64,000 nt of DNA from Lagopus muta (taxonomy: Eukaryota; Chordata; Aves; Galliformes; Phasianidae): NCBI RefSeq assembly GCF_023343835.1, contig NC_064436.1:53357883-53421882 (forward strand), read 5' to 3'. Position 1 is the first letter of the stretch; each line of letters opens with the position of its first letter. Position numbers and translations under genes: made by a program. Positions 28,101 through 40,100 of the stretch are shown piece after piece. A model generated the notes under the pieces. It saw only the letters and a program-made list of their open reading frames with translations. It had not been told where the DNA came from and searched no databases.

Positions 28101-31100
28101 TTTTCTATCAAACACAGTAGTTATCTTTTATCAGTAACATTTTTTTCCCCAAATCAAGTCATCCCTTTACCTTCTCTTCTATAAACAAAACAGGTTGAGT
28201 ATGGCTGTAAAAAATATTCTCCTGATTGTAGTAATTTTTATAATATTCTGTATTATATTTGTTATTTCATTGTATTACTGCACCCAGTAATACAATGCCT
28301 TCCAAGTGCCACAATTACACAATAGCATGACACCAAACTATTTTTTTCTCTCATGGAGGAACGAAGCATTTACAGTACTCTGTTTTGCTGGAGATGGTGG
28401 TTTTGTTGCTGGAAGAAATGACAAGTGAGAAAGAACACAAAGACTACTAAACCATACAAGCAAATGGAAGCAAAGAATACAGAGGTGTTAATTAAAAAAA
28501 CATCAAGTGAAACAATAAAGATCAAAACTTAAAAAAATACAAAATGCCAAAATATAAAGGACGCAAAAAAAGCACAGAGGAATGAGACAGCTTTGCAAGA
28601 CTGAGCATTAGCTCATTCCAAAGAGCAATGGAGGCTGATACTCTTAGGGTGACAGCCAACTGCCCAGCCAGAGATGGGTAGCGTTGTTGCACTGAAGGTG
28701 CAGCATGTTAGTAATCTACAGTGTTTAGCTTGTTATGAGCTTTGTAAGATCAGAATAGGACAGAATCAGAATATGGCTTCATGGGAGATGTCAGAAACAA
28801 TTCCTAACATTTCTTTGCACTCAGCTTCATATCTTTATCTCTGTTTGTTCTTATATCTTTACATTGCCCACTTGAATTATACAGCATTGTTTGCAGAAAT
28901 TCTCCTAAATTAAGGAAAAGCTGAACTCAGAGAGAACTAAAGAGCTGGTAAGGCTTGCATCATTTTGCCTCATCAAAATGCGGATATCAAAATAAAGAAG
29001 TCTAACAGATTTAAGAATTTTTCAACTCAAACCAATGCCTGCTGGGCAGCAAAAGCAAATCAGCAAAGTCTTCAATTTTTCAATCCTAGAATTTAGTAAT
29101 AGCGTCAAATCTGCATTAAGATGCACAAGTAATAATTCTCCCATTTAGCAAAGTGGCAGTAGGTGACCTAATCCTCTCAAATTGTAACCAGACCAATTAG
29201 CACAGAGAACACCAGAGTGTGAAATTATCTGATGCTTTTGAGAGAGGTTTGACAGGATTGACAGATATTGTATATGTCAATTTTCAAGAAACAGAAATGA
29301 AAAAGGGCCTCTGTTTAGGAAAGACCTCATTTAAGACTGAATGAAGAAGCTGAATGTAATGATCTACCTTAACTCAACTGCAGGAACATCTCTCCAGCTA
29401 CAGCACACACAATTAGAAAATACACAGCACGTTTGCTTTAACATTCAAAAGCATAACTATTAATTGCAGTACTTTTCTACACTGAACAATGCCACAACTG
29501 CATGACTGATTTATAGCACTACTCATTGATATGAATGCTCTATCATTTCCTAGAAATCTGTTATTTTGATATAATGAAAAGAATACAGTACATAAATTTG
29601 AGACTGCCAGCTAAAAATCAGAGAACATAACCAATTTGAGAAGAAAAAGGGTTAACCATGAATATTTTAATATCTGTTGTAACAAAAAAAAGGCAAATAT
29701 AGTTTTAATTAGTGATTCATTCAAAGTCATTCCAATTAGTGATATCAAAATAATATGGTTTTCAGAGAGAATTACCCTTCTTCCCAGAATTCTCAAGTAA
29801 AACAAAATTAAGATAGAAAAGGATAAAGAAAACGCCAGTGAACTCATAACATTGGAAAAAGCATCTTAAGCCATGCCTGTGCATAATAAAAATCAAATAT
29901 GATGTACACGGAAAACATTTTTCTATTAGAACCAATATTGTTGATATTCAAAATCAAAATATCAAAGAATCAAAATATTCTTCTCCAACTGTTTGATGCC
30001 AGAAGAGAAATAAGGGCAAAAAGATCCGCCTGCAAATGAAACAAAAACAGCCTTCTACCTTCAAAAAATTCATTAGATTTCTGATACCTGGTGGAAATAA
30101 ATCAGTAAGTTTCCACTTTTGGTTTACTTTTAGCAGACATCAGAGATCTGAATAATTGCATTTTAGCTCCTTTCAAATATTTTAAATAAACAAAATCATG
30201 GAAACATTGGCTTCATAAACTTTTTACATTGTTCACTCTTTTTTATTCAAAAGATTAACAAAACTTAGCTGAGATTCAACTGAGCTGATTGCCCTTGTTT
30301 TCTTATGGGCCTTTTACCAAGTGATAAATGAGTGCATCTCAAAAATCAAATGCTCACACACACATCAATGTGTTTGGATAATGTCTTATTAATCCCCTAA
30401 CCACACTCTTATGCAACTTTCTAACCATCACCTTATCAATATTTCCCTGCAAAAACTATTTGTATTCCAAGAAAGAATTTGAAAACAACTACGCATGATT
30501 CTCTTTGAACTAGGTAAGTGAAACTTTGAAATGAGTAAACACAGAACTTCTCCTTATCTTTCCTAAACTATTAGAAAAACCATCCTTTCCACATTGTATC
30601 AGAAATGTTGTGCTATCTAAGCACTATATACTCTTTTATGAAATAATAGCCAATTAAACTGGTTCAGACAAACAATCACATACATAAACATGTATATAAG
30701 TACTTGTGTGTTTTTCATGTCAGCAATCATTGATATGAGTGATTATTTTCAGACGTAAATTGTGGCATTACATTCCACATCACAGCAGTAAATTTGTTTA
30801 ATACAATCTTTATACCCACATGCTAAAGACAGAAAACGCAGAGCAGCACAATAAGGCTTACTGCAACAAGCAACAATATGATTGAAAAAGTAACACAATT
30901 TGTTGGCTAACTTGTAAAAGAATATCACAATGTATTTCCACGCACAGCTGCGTGAAACACAATGTTACCTTTATCTCTGATATTCTGGTTGGATCATACT
31001 CTTAAAAATGGAAAGGAAAAAAAACCTCAAAATGTTCATGCAAGATTTTATTTCAAATAGCATGCGGGGATGAAATAATCCAATGAAGTAGAAATGTTCT

Positions 31101-34100
31101 TCCCCAGTACCAAAATCCTTGTTCAATCCTTTATAGCCCTGTTTCTCTCATTCTCCCCCTCAATATTCCTTAAGCTCCTTAGCTCTAAAGCTTTAACTTT
31201 TCCTTCCAATTTCCAATTATTGAATATCTTCCTTCTTTCTGCTCTCAGTATCTATGCAGTTTGTGGTCTTTCACTGCCAAACTGCCTACCTGTATCTCTT
31301 CAGATAATATTTTTGTATACCTAATATAATATTATTTATATAAATATATATTATATATTTTATTATGTATTATTTTTGTAATCCTAAGTGAAATGACCTA
31401 TATCTACACATCTTTCTCCCAATAGAAATAAACTCTCCTACTTTATATGCTTCATGTAATCTCTCTTCTAAAATATTCACCCACCTGCCACTACATCCCA
31501 CTTCTTCCATAGCAGGAGAATTACTTGAGCATTTATGGTATGTATGTAATATGTTACATATACAACATTATTATTAAACTCTACATAGGTACAAATCTTT
31601 ATTTTTCCTACGGTATAAACACTAGAAATTGCACAGTAACATTAAAATTGGATTAATAAAATTAAAATAAATTTGAAATAGTCTAACCAAAGATTATATG
31701 AGAACTGTAAAATTGATAACAACCAACCTGTGCTTTTCTCATATAAGCCAAAGGTTCCTTCATATGCTCAGGAGGTGCTGCAGGATGACACGGTGAAGGA
31801 AACCTTGAAGAAAATACAGTATACTTTAAATGTCCATATTTTTATTTTGCTTTATTAATCATCTGTAAGCCTAAACATAATTTCTTTCATGAGAATTAAA
31901 AAAAAAATAAAAACACTGCATATGATTATCAAAAATAAAAACAAGTAGTACTTTTTGAATTATTTTAACTGGTAACACATACCAGTACTTTGCTGAATCA
32001 AGACCCTTGTACTCTGAAGACAGACTGTTCAAAACTATTAAGTGTAAAAAGCTTAGTTAAATTAGCAGGAGTATGTTTACATAAATGATTTTTATTAGAT
32101 AACTGCAGTTTGGGCTGTGTGTATCAATTAATTCGCCTTTGTGAATTGCCAGAGTGTAAAAGACATCTGTACTTCTCAGAAGTTTAATTCAAAGTGAGCT
32201 AAACAATAATAAAGTAAAAATTTCTCAAAATTCACTGTATTTATAACCATAACAAATGTGATGACATTGATTTGCTATGTCTAGAGATGTAAAATCTTAA
32301 AGGTATTTGAACACATAATGCTGTTCTAAACATCTGAAAAGAATTTCTAATTCATTTGCGATAACTCCCCAGCTACAACAGAATTACATTATGAATTTTG
32401 GTACTTCTGGAAGTAAAACAACAAAAAAATTATTAAAGTAATGTTTAGGAGTATGGGAAAATACATCTGAGTCCAGCATTTTCACTAGGATGAAAAAGAA
32501 ACGACAATTTACAAACAGAAATAAAGCAGGCATCCTTGATATGGCAGACTTTGTACACAATAGCAACACATCACACACCTTCATATACAAAGGAATGAAA
32601 AGGAAATCATGCAAATAGAACTTAATAAATTAACATGCTAATTAAACTCACACATTGAGTTCACTATAAACAGCATTCTGAAGCTTCTTTTCCCAACCTG
32701 TTAAAATACAAATTAAAGAAACAAACAAACAAACAAAAAATTGGACAATTTTAAGAAATTAATACTAATGGAACACAAATCAGAGGTTACTTTAGAGTTG
32801 CTAGAGTTTTCTGTCCTATCTCAATTCAAGTCTATGTACTGGACAGACAGGAAGAGAGGGAGACACCTTAACCTAATAAAGGTAGGTAAAACTACAAGCT
32901 GAAGTCTACAAAAAAAGGTTGAATATCCTTTATTTCCATCTGCTGTTCAAATAATTATGATACAGCTTCGGTTAAACAATTATAAGCTATTCCTCTGAAA
33001 CCACCATATTTTCAAAACAACTATAAATGTTAATAGAAATAGTGTTCCTGGTGATTACAAACCACACATCACTCATAATCAGATCTTCGCATTATAGAGT
33101 AATATAGCCTACAACTTCCAATAGAAATTTACCAAAGGGTAAAATTTCAAACAGGGCCTCCACAAATGCTAATTTCCATTTACCAAATGGCCTGAACTTG
33201 TTTCATTCATAACTTTCATAAAAAGAATAAATTACCAGCATCCTGTAAAATGGCAATATCATATTTCTGCATCACATGTTCATATGCTGCCACAATACAA
33301 GAACATTTTCCCCGTTTGTTTTCTCCATCCTGTTTAATAATTTAATAAAGTTCTCATCTACTGTTTTGTGTGTATTTCCACAATGCCTCACACAATCCAG
33401 AATTAACACCGTCTCCATGTTGAAGTGCCAACAACTTCACATCTTAATTATCTGAAGTATTACAAACCTGATGTCTTCAGAAAATCCTTAATGTCTTCTT
33501 TTAATGATTCCAGTTTAATTTCTGGGTTGTGTAGGCTAATCTAATGGGAAATAAATAAATAAATAAATAAATAAGCATCAAACACTCGTTATAAAGAAAG
33601 CAATTGTGTATTCAGTTATAAAATAAGAAACATACAAGCTTAACATTACATACATACAGTAAATTACTTCCTAGTAACTTGAAGGCAGTTGTTACAGTTA
33701 AAAAACTATAATAAAAAAAAAAAATCAGCCTACTTTTCTTTAAGTCAATATCTTTGCTTTTATGTCTGTGATAAAAGCTGTGTGCAGGTAATGGGAGAAG
33801 GACTCTGTGACATACATGCTTACTATTCCTAAGTACTCTACACAGTTTGCACACATGCCAGGTTCTACACATTAAAGGATTGGTCACTGACATGATCAAA
33901 TTGAAAATGTTCTGCAGCTTCCAACCAAACTTCCCACAGTTCACCCAGAAGATAAGAGGTGCCATCTTCAAACTTCAGATAAAAACTGGACCAAACATTC
34001 ACCACTGCAGCTGTCATTACAAGGTATATACAGCAATGTGCAATGAAGTGCATTTGACAGATGCCAGCTGGGCAACAACTAGCTTTATAATCCTGCTGTA

Positions 34101-37100
34101 GATTCTTCAGCAACAGCATGAGCAGCTGCTATGGCACTTCCTTCCACAGTGAAACTAAGAGGAGAAAACAAAGAGACCAAAAAGTTCCAAAAGGACAACA
34201 ATCAAAAACTCAGGATTTTCTTGAAGTGTCTTTAATGTGTAATTTTTAAACCACAAAATGTGGTAACAGCTGATTAGCACTAGAGGAAAAAGACAGAGGA
34301 TTGGAGAATAGCAACCTTGGCTGCTGACCTTAAAATAACACTGGGAGATCTGTGAAGCTTACCCCCCAGCCATGCCAGAGCAAGGCATGTTAGAAGCACA
34401 CAGCCACCTCAGCTCCCCAGAAATGCAGGATACTACTTAGCCAAAGCTACTCAGCAATATGTTGGTGACATGTCAGCTGTTGTCTATTATGATAACTCAT
34501 GCTTCTAATAGGCTTTCATGCCCATGCAGTGTGTCAGCACAGACAACACTGCTGACAGCATGGCAAACTTTTGTTCCATCACACTCAGCTAACAAATTCT
34601 GCATCCTTGTCATCTGCCTTACAGTTTATACATATACATAGAAAAGCTCATTTACTGTGCAGCACAGCTTGCTAAAAGAGTTGGTCTGCACACATTCACA
34701 ATGCAGATTTTTTTTTAATATTTCTATTTTTCCCTGTAAAAAGGGGGGAATGACTGAAAAATGAAAAGGCTACTAGCATCAGCAATTCTCCTTTCAAGTC
34801 ACTTTACTACAGATATTGAAGTCTTTGATATTTGGTATATTACTGCAATAGCAAAGAGAGCACAGGCATGCTTTTTGAAACAGAAAGACGATCAATAAGG
34901 ACAAACCACAAGGTGTAGAGAACTGCTACAGAACCAAAGACACTGCTGTTGCTAAAGACTTCTTTTATTGTACATGAGATTGCAGATCTATTTAATACCC
35001 AAAACACAAGAAACTGGCAGACAGTCCAGCTTGTGGCTGCAGCTAGCTGTAACACTGCAGAACACATCCTAGGGCTGTATAATATTGCCAAAGAAAAGAC
35101 TCATTTGGATAGGATAAAGGAAATCCCCATCTGAATCGCTTCATGTTTTGATTTTATGTGGGTGTTTACGGGAATTAAATTAAAGAGTCAGAGACAGAGA
35201 TGATCTTCCAAAATTAGTAGACCGGGTCTCCTATATACTTTAATTTCTTGTTTGGATAACTACTCTGACTCCACTGCCTGAGGAAGGAGGGCTGGAGCAT
35301 TGTAATCTTTAACATCCCTTCCAACCCAAACTATTTCTGTGATTACAAGTTACTCCTGTTAGTTACTTTTCTTACTAGTTGTTAATACTATACTGCAAAA
35401 AACATTAAGGTGTTTCAGTAAGTTTTGTTTTGAACTCTTGATACAATGTACTGCCCAAATATCATTTGCATTTTTGTCCACTATGGGTTTGTTTTTTTGT
35501 GGGTTTTTTTTTTTTTTGGTAGCATGAAAAACACATTGACAACATTTTCTTATATTGGAAGCATTACTATGATATACACTGATAAAAACACCAACTGCAG
35601 CTTACTGGGGAAAAAGAACCCCATACCTTGATGAGACATACTGATGAATTGAATTAATTTCCTGCATGATCAAAATGCAAGGTACAAGGAAGCAGACAGA
35701 CTCTCCAATTTTAATATACACATATTGATGAATGAGTATCTATCTTTTTCTTCTTTTTAATCTATCAGGAAGATCATAACAGGCAGAGTAAAGGAAAAGG
35801 AGCAATGGAAGGTAAAGAATGGCAGCCAGGCTAGGGAAGAAATGATGCTACTCATGGGCTCAGCCAGACCAAGGCTGAATCCTGAGACAGGGATAAATAC
35901 AGCATATTTTAGCAAACAATAACAGATTATTTTTTAACAATGTTCACGCCTGCTGGTGTCCTTTCCAGTCTAACTGGCATTGTGCATATTTTTATGGATA
36001 GGACAGCAGGGCTCAAGGGCTGAGTGTTCACCTTCATCAACAGCCTTTGTCTACTCCTTGTAAATCAAGAGGCAAATGGCTGTTGGACATTCCTTCCTAA
36101 AACAAACCATCAATACAGCATTTGTCAGCATCTTATCGTTTTTCAGCTGTACAGAAGAGAAAGCACAACTTCTGGACTTTAAAAATTTTGCCAAACCTTT
36201 TTACAAGTGGCTCAGGTACCATTAACAACCCTTTGTGTTTGCATTCCATGCACAGCTTTGACTTCAGTACAGTATCCTGTTAAGATGTTGGCAGTCATTA
36301 TCATAAATGATTCAATTAGGATCAAGCTGACTTGATCAAAATCATTTCAATTACAATCACAGCAATTCTAGTATAAGCACTCTCTAAACACCTAAAAATC
36401 CTACACATTCAAGGGAATGATTCTGGATTTATTTTACACATTTCTGTAACCAAAAGGAGGATAATTCTGAGCATAACAGCCAATTTCAATAAGTATAAAA
36501 CCCTGAATACACTAACATTTTTCCTACACTTGCATATTTCTACTGTAGCTAAATTAAGAGTGTAAGTATTATCAGCTTTCTTATATAAGTTAAAAAATCA
36601 AAAATTTAACAGTTGAAACAGACAGCTTCTCTTTTTGTGTCATACTGAAATAAACAGTTTCAAACATTACATTCTCCCACTAAATCACATCAATTAAACA
36701 TCAAAAACACACTATTTGAGTTTTTCTGTTTCATTTCAATATAAAATTAGTGCTTCAAATAAAACACAAGTTAAAATATATTTAATTCATATTACTAAAA
36801 ATAAATAGATAAATAAAACCTGTGAGTTAAACCTGAATCACTGGCATTGTTTCTGAACTCCACAATCTGTTCAGAGTATTCATTACTGCATTCAATTTAA
36901 AATTAATTATACTGCAATGTTACTGCTGGACCAATTAGACCAAAGTACAAGCTCTATCAAAAGGGGATAACAAGTCATTTGTCAAATACAGTGCACAAAA
37001 AGGAATCATTTGTCACCCATGACGACTCATGAGCTTATGTTTACTTGCTAAGTTTTATCAAATAAATACTGCATTCACAGAAACATTTTATTTCTTAGTT

Positions 37101-40100
37101 TGATCTTTTACTTAAGTAGGAATCATTATCAATTTCTCCTTAATGTTAGGGAAAAAAAAAAGTCATGAAATAATACCTTCAGATATCTTGCAAACTTTTA
37201 CACCAGATGAATTAATCTAAAAAGTTCACACACTCCCTCTCAAAGCACACACTCAGGCAGCATCCCAACTTTAAGAGGCATCACTCCCAACGCTCCTCTC
37301 TTCCCTCCACCATTCCAAGCCTTGTGAATATCACTACCTCTCACTCAGACCAGTAGTTCCTTTAGATCCTTTGGAAGTAGTTACATGTCTGCTCCAGGAG
37401 TGCTGATGGTGTCCTCTTTTCTGGACAGCCATTCTGATCATGTATTCCAGCTTAGCTCCTCGCCATATCTTGCTGATACCTTCAAGAACCTCTTGAAACC
37501 TTTTACCACTTCCCAAATGTGTTCCCTCTTCACTCCACCCTACACACCTGAGTTACCAGACTGGGGTGGGGGTGTCTGGGCTGACCTTTACAGTCCAGTT
37601 TCATCTTTCAGCTTATTCAGTCAGCACTGTCTTGATCTGCTACAAGCTCTCCTTCAAGTACACCCACCACAAGCATCCTACAAGAAAAACAAATCTGAAA
37701 ATGTCTATACAGAAAATGTCAGGAGGGATTCCTTGTTTTGTGAGTATTGCTTGCTTCACAGAACTTACTTTAGAACCTTTGTTACATTTTACTCTCATCT
37801 GCTGGTTTAGAAAAGTTCTTTAGGAAAAACAATACTAGGGCTTTTATTTTATTTTACTTTTAGTTAAAAAAAGCTTTACATGTCATTTGCCCCTGGTCAC
37901 CTGGCAAGTCTGGGTCAGACGGATTTCTGTTAGAGGTCTAAAAAGAAAGAAAAATTTTTAATATTCTGCTAAACATCCACATTTAAAAGGTGATGTCAGA
38001 TTTCTGAATCATTCCATCTGATCTCAAACTAAAGTTCGTGCCTGAAGATTTCCACATCTCAGTTTTTCTAGCCACCCCCACACTTTACCTTAAAAGCATT
38101 TCAGAAAGGGAAGGTCACAAATGGAGTCCCCTAGGGTCTGTCTTGGGACCAGTGCTCTGCAACATATTTATCAATGACACAGACAGTGAGATTGAGTGAA
38201 CCTTTAGCAAGTCTGCTGGTGACACCAGCCTGAGTGGTGCAGTTGATACAACAGATGGAAGGAATGCCATTTAGAAGGACCTGGGCAAGCTGGAGAAGTG
38301 GACTCGCATGTACCTAATGAGGTTCAACAAGGCCAAGTATAAGGTGTTGTGTTTGGGCCAGGGAAACCCCAGACACCTGTACAGACTGGGAGAGCTCCTT
38401 GAGAGCATACCTAGGAGTCCTTATGGACATGAGCCAATGGTACCCTGCTCTGCATCCAAAGAAGGGTGGCTAGCAGAGAGAGGGAGGTGACTGTCTCCCT
38501 CTACTCAGACCTTGTAAGGCTCCATCCAGAATACTGTGTCCAAGCCTTGGGCCTGCACTATAGGATGGATGCAAGGCCTCTAAATGAGCATAGAGTGAAA
38601 AAGCATGCTCACTTTTTTTCTGTATTCATCTCATTGCATTAACTATAGACACACTATCAACATTAAAACTCATCCTATGGAATCAACCAAACATTTCTTT
38701 CTCCAGTCTTCATTAACAAGCACACGACTCTACCCTATTTCATTTCTCAGGACAAAAATGTAATTATCTGATGATAACTGTGACAGTAGATCATTTTGCA
38801 CCCACACTAAAGTTATTTTAAAGACATCGTGCATCACAGCCCCTGACACAGGTGCAGGCTGCGTCAAACAGAGCACTGGTGGGATCAATTCATAACCACA
38901 GGACTCTTCTATCATCTCTCACAAATAACATCAGGAAATTGTGTTTTGCTCAAAATTATTAACAGGTGAAAGAGACTGTTCATTCTGAGCTCCCCTTCAT
39001 AGACTCTAAAGAAGAGATCAATTTACGAAACAGCTAAAATAATGTTTACAAGACATCTTAAAAATATCTAGTGGTATTAAAATAGACTGTGTGCTCCATT
39101 GTGACTCATGTTTTCAGAGATGCTGGATATTTTCGAGGAATGAGACTCAGACATCTAACTGTCCTGATAAGGGCACTGATAAAGTTCTCAGCCTGCCCGC
39201 TGGTACTGCATACCATAACAACCCACCAAGTCCTGGCCACACTGAGCTTCCTTGTCAAAACACATGTGTAGGTACCAATGGCCATAAACAAGGCCTCCAG
39301 GAGTCAGAGGGCAAGAAAACAAAAGCAGAGGTGAACATGCGTTTTATTGTCATCAGTGATGGAGTTGTTGGAAGAGATTCCTGTTCTGAAATCCCTTCAT
39401 TCTCTACATGCCATGTCAGGCCCTCTGTTTAGGATGCTGAATATAGAGAGCTGCCACTCAACAAGAGCACAGCAGACATGCATTTAAAACAGTATTAAGG
39501 ACCAAACTGGCAGATGTTTCTAACAACAAAAGAAACAAAGAAGGCACTCAGAGGGTAGTGACAGTGGAACAGGTTGCCCAAGGAGGCTGTGGATGCCCCA
39601 TCCCTGGAGGCATTCAAGACCAGGCTGGATGTGGCTCTGGGCAGCCTGGTCAGGTGGTTGGTGACCCTGCACATAGCAGGGGGTTGGAACAAGATGATCA
39701 TTGTGGTCCTTTTCAATCCAAGCCATTCTATGATTCTATGATGTCAGCCTTAAGGACGTTCAGAGAAGAAAACCATGCTTCATTTCAAAACCAAACAAAT
39801 TTGAGGCAAACAATGGGCACTCTGCCCAGAACCAAATCTCTACAACTTCACACAGTGTTTACAAAACATTAAATAAAACCCCAAATTCTATGAAATCCAA
39901 AATTCCATGAAATCAAACCCCCAAGAGTTCAGTAAAGCACAACAACGGCTGCAGCACCAATACCATGTCATTACAGTCATGAAAACAGATATAAATGTAA
40001 TCTGAAGGGGTTCATCTGGAACACGAGAAGCCAAGGTCTCATGCACAGACCAGTTACTAAATACAACTGCTTTCCCAGCTACAAAACGAACTTTCGAGTA

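Larger units (their letters stand above)
27250..31727 (-). other. TBC1D19 intron 4
   Basis: AT-rich 4.5-kb intron holding the perfect hairpin at 28268, A/T-rich low-complexity runs near 28.0 and 31.3 kb, and otherwise nothing recognised. Confidence 0.8.

Noticed and set aside
21549..30967. Similar 19-bp words agctgcgtg..acacaatg at about 21549 and 30950
   Set aside because: Only 17 of 19 bases match, with no similarity in the flanks; probably coincidence.
33612..34119. Overlapping frames of 84-119 codons on both strands in intron 1
   Set aside because: Considered as a retropseudogene because one minus frame reads like a structured protein, but stops interrupt it and no family was recognised.
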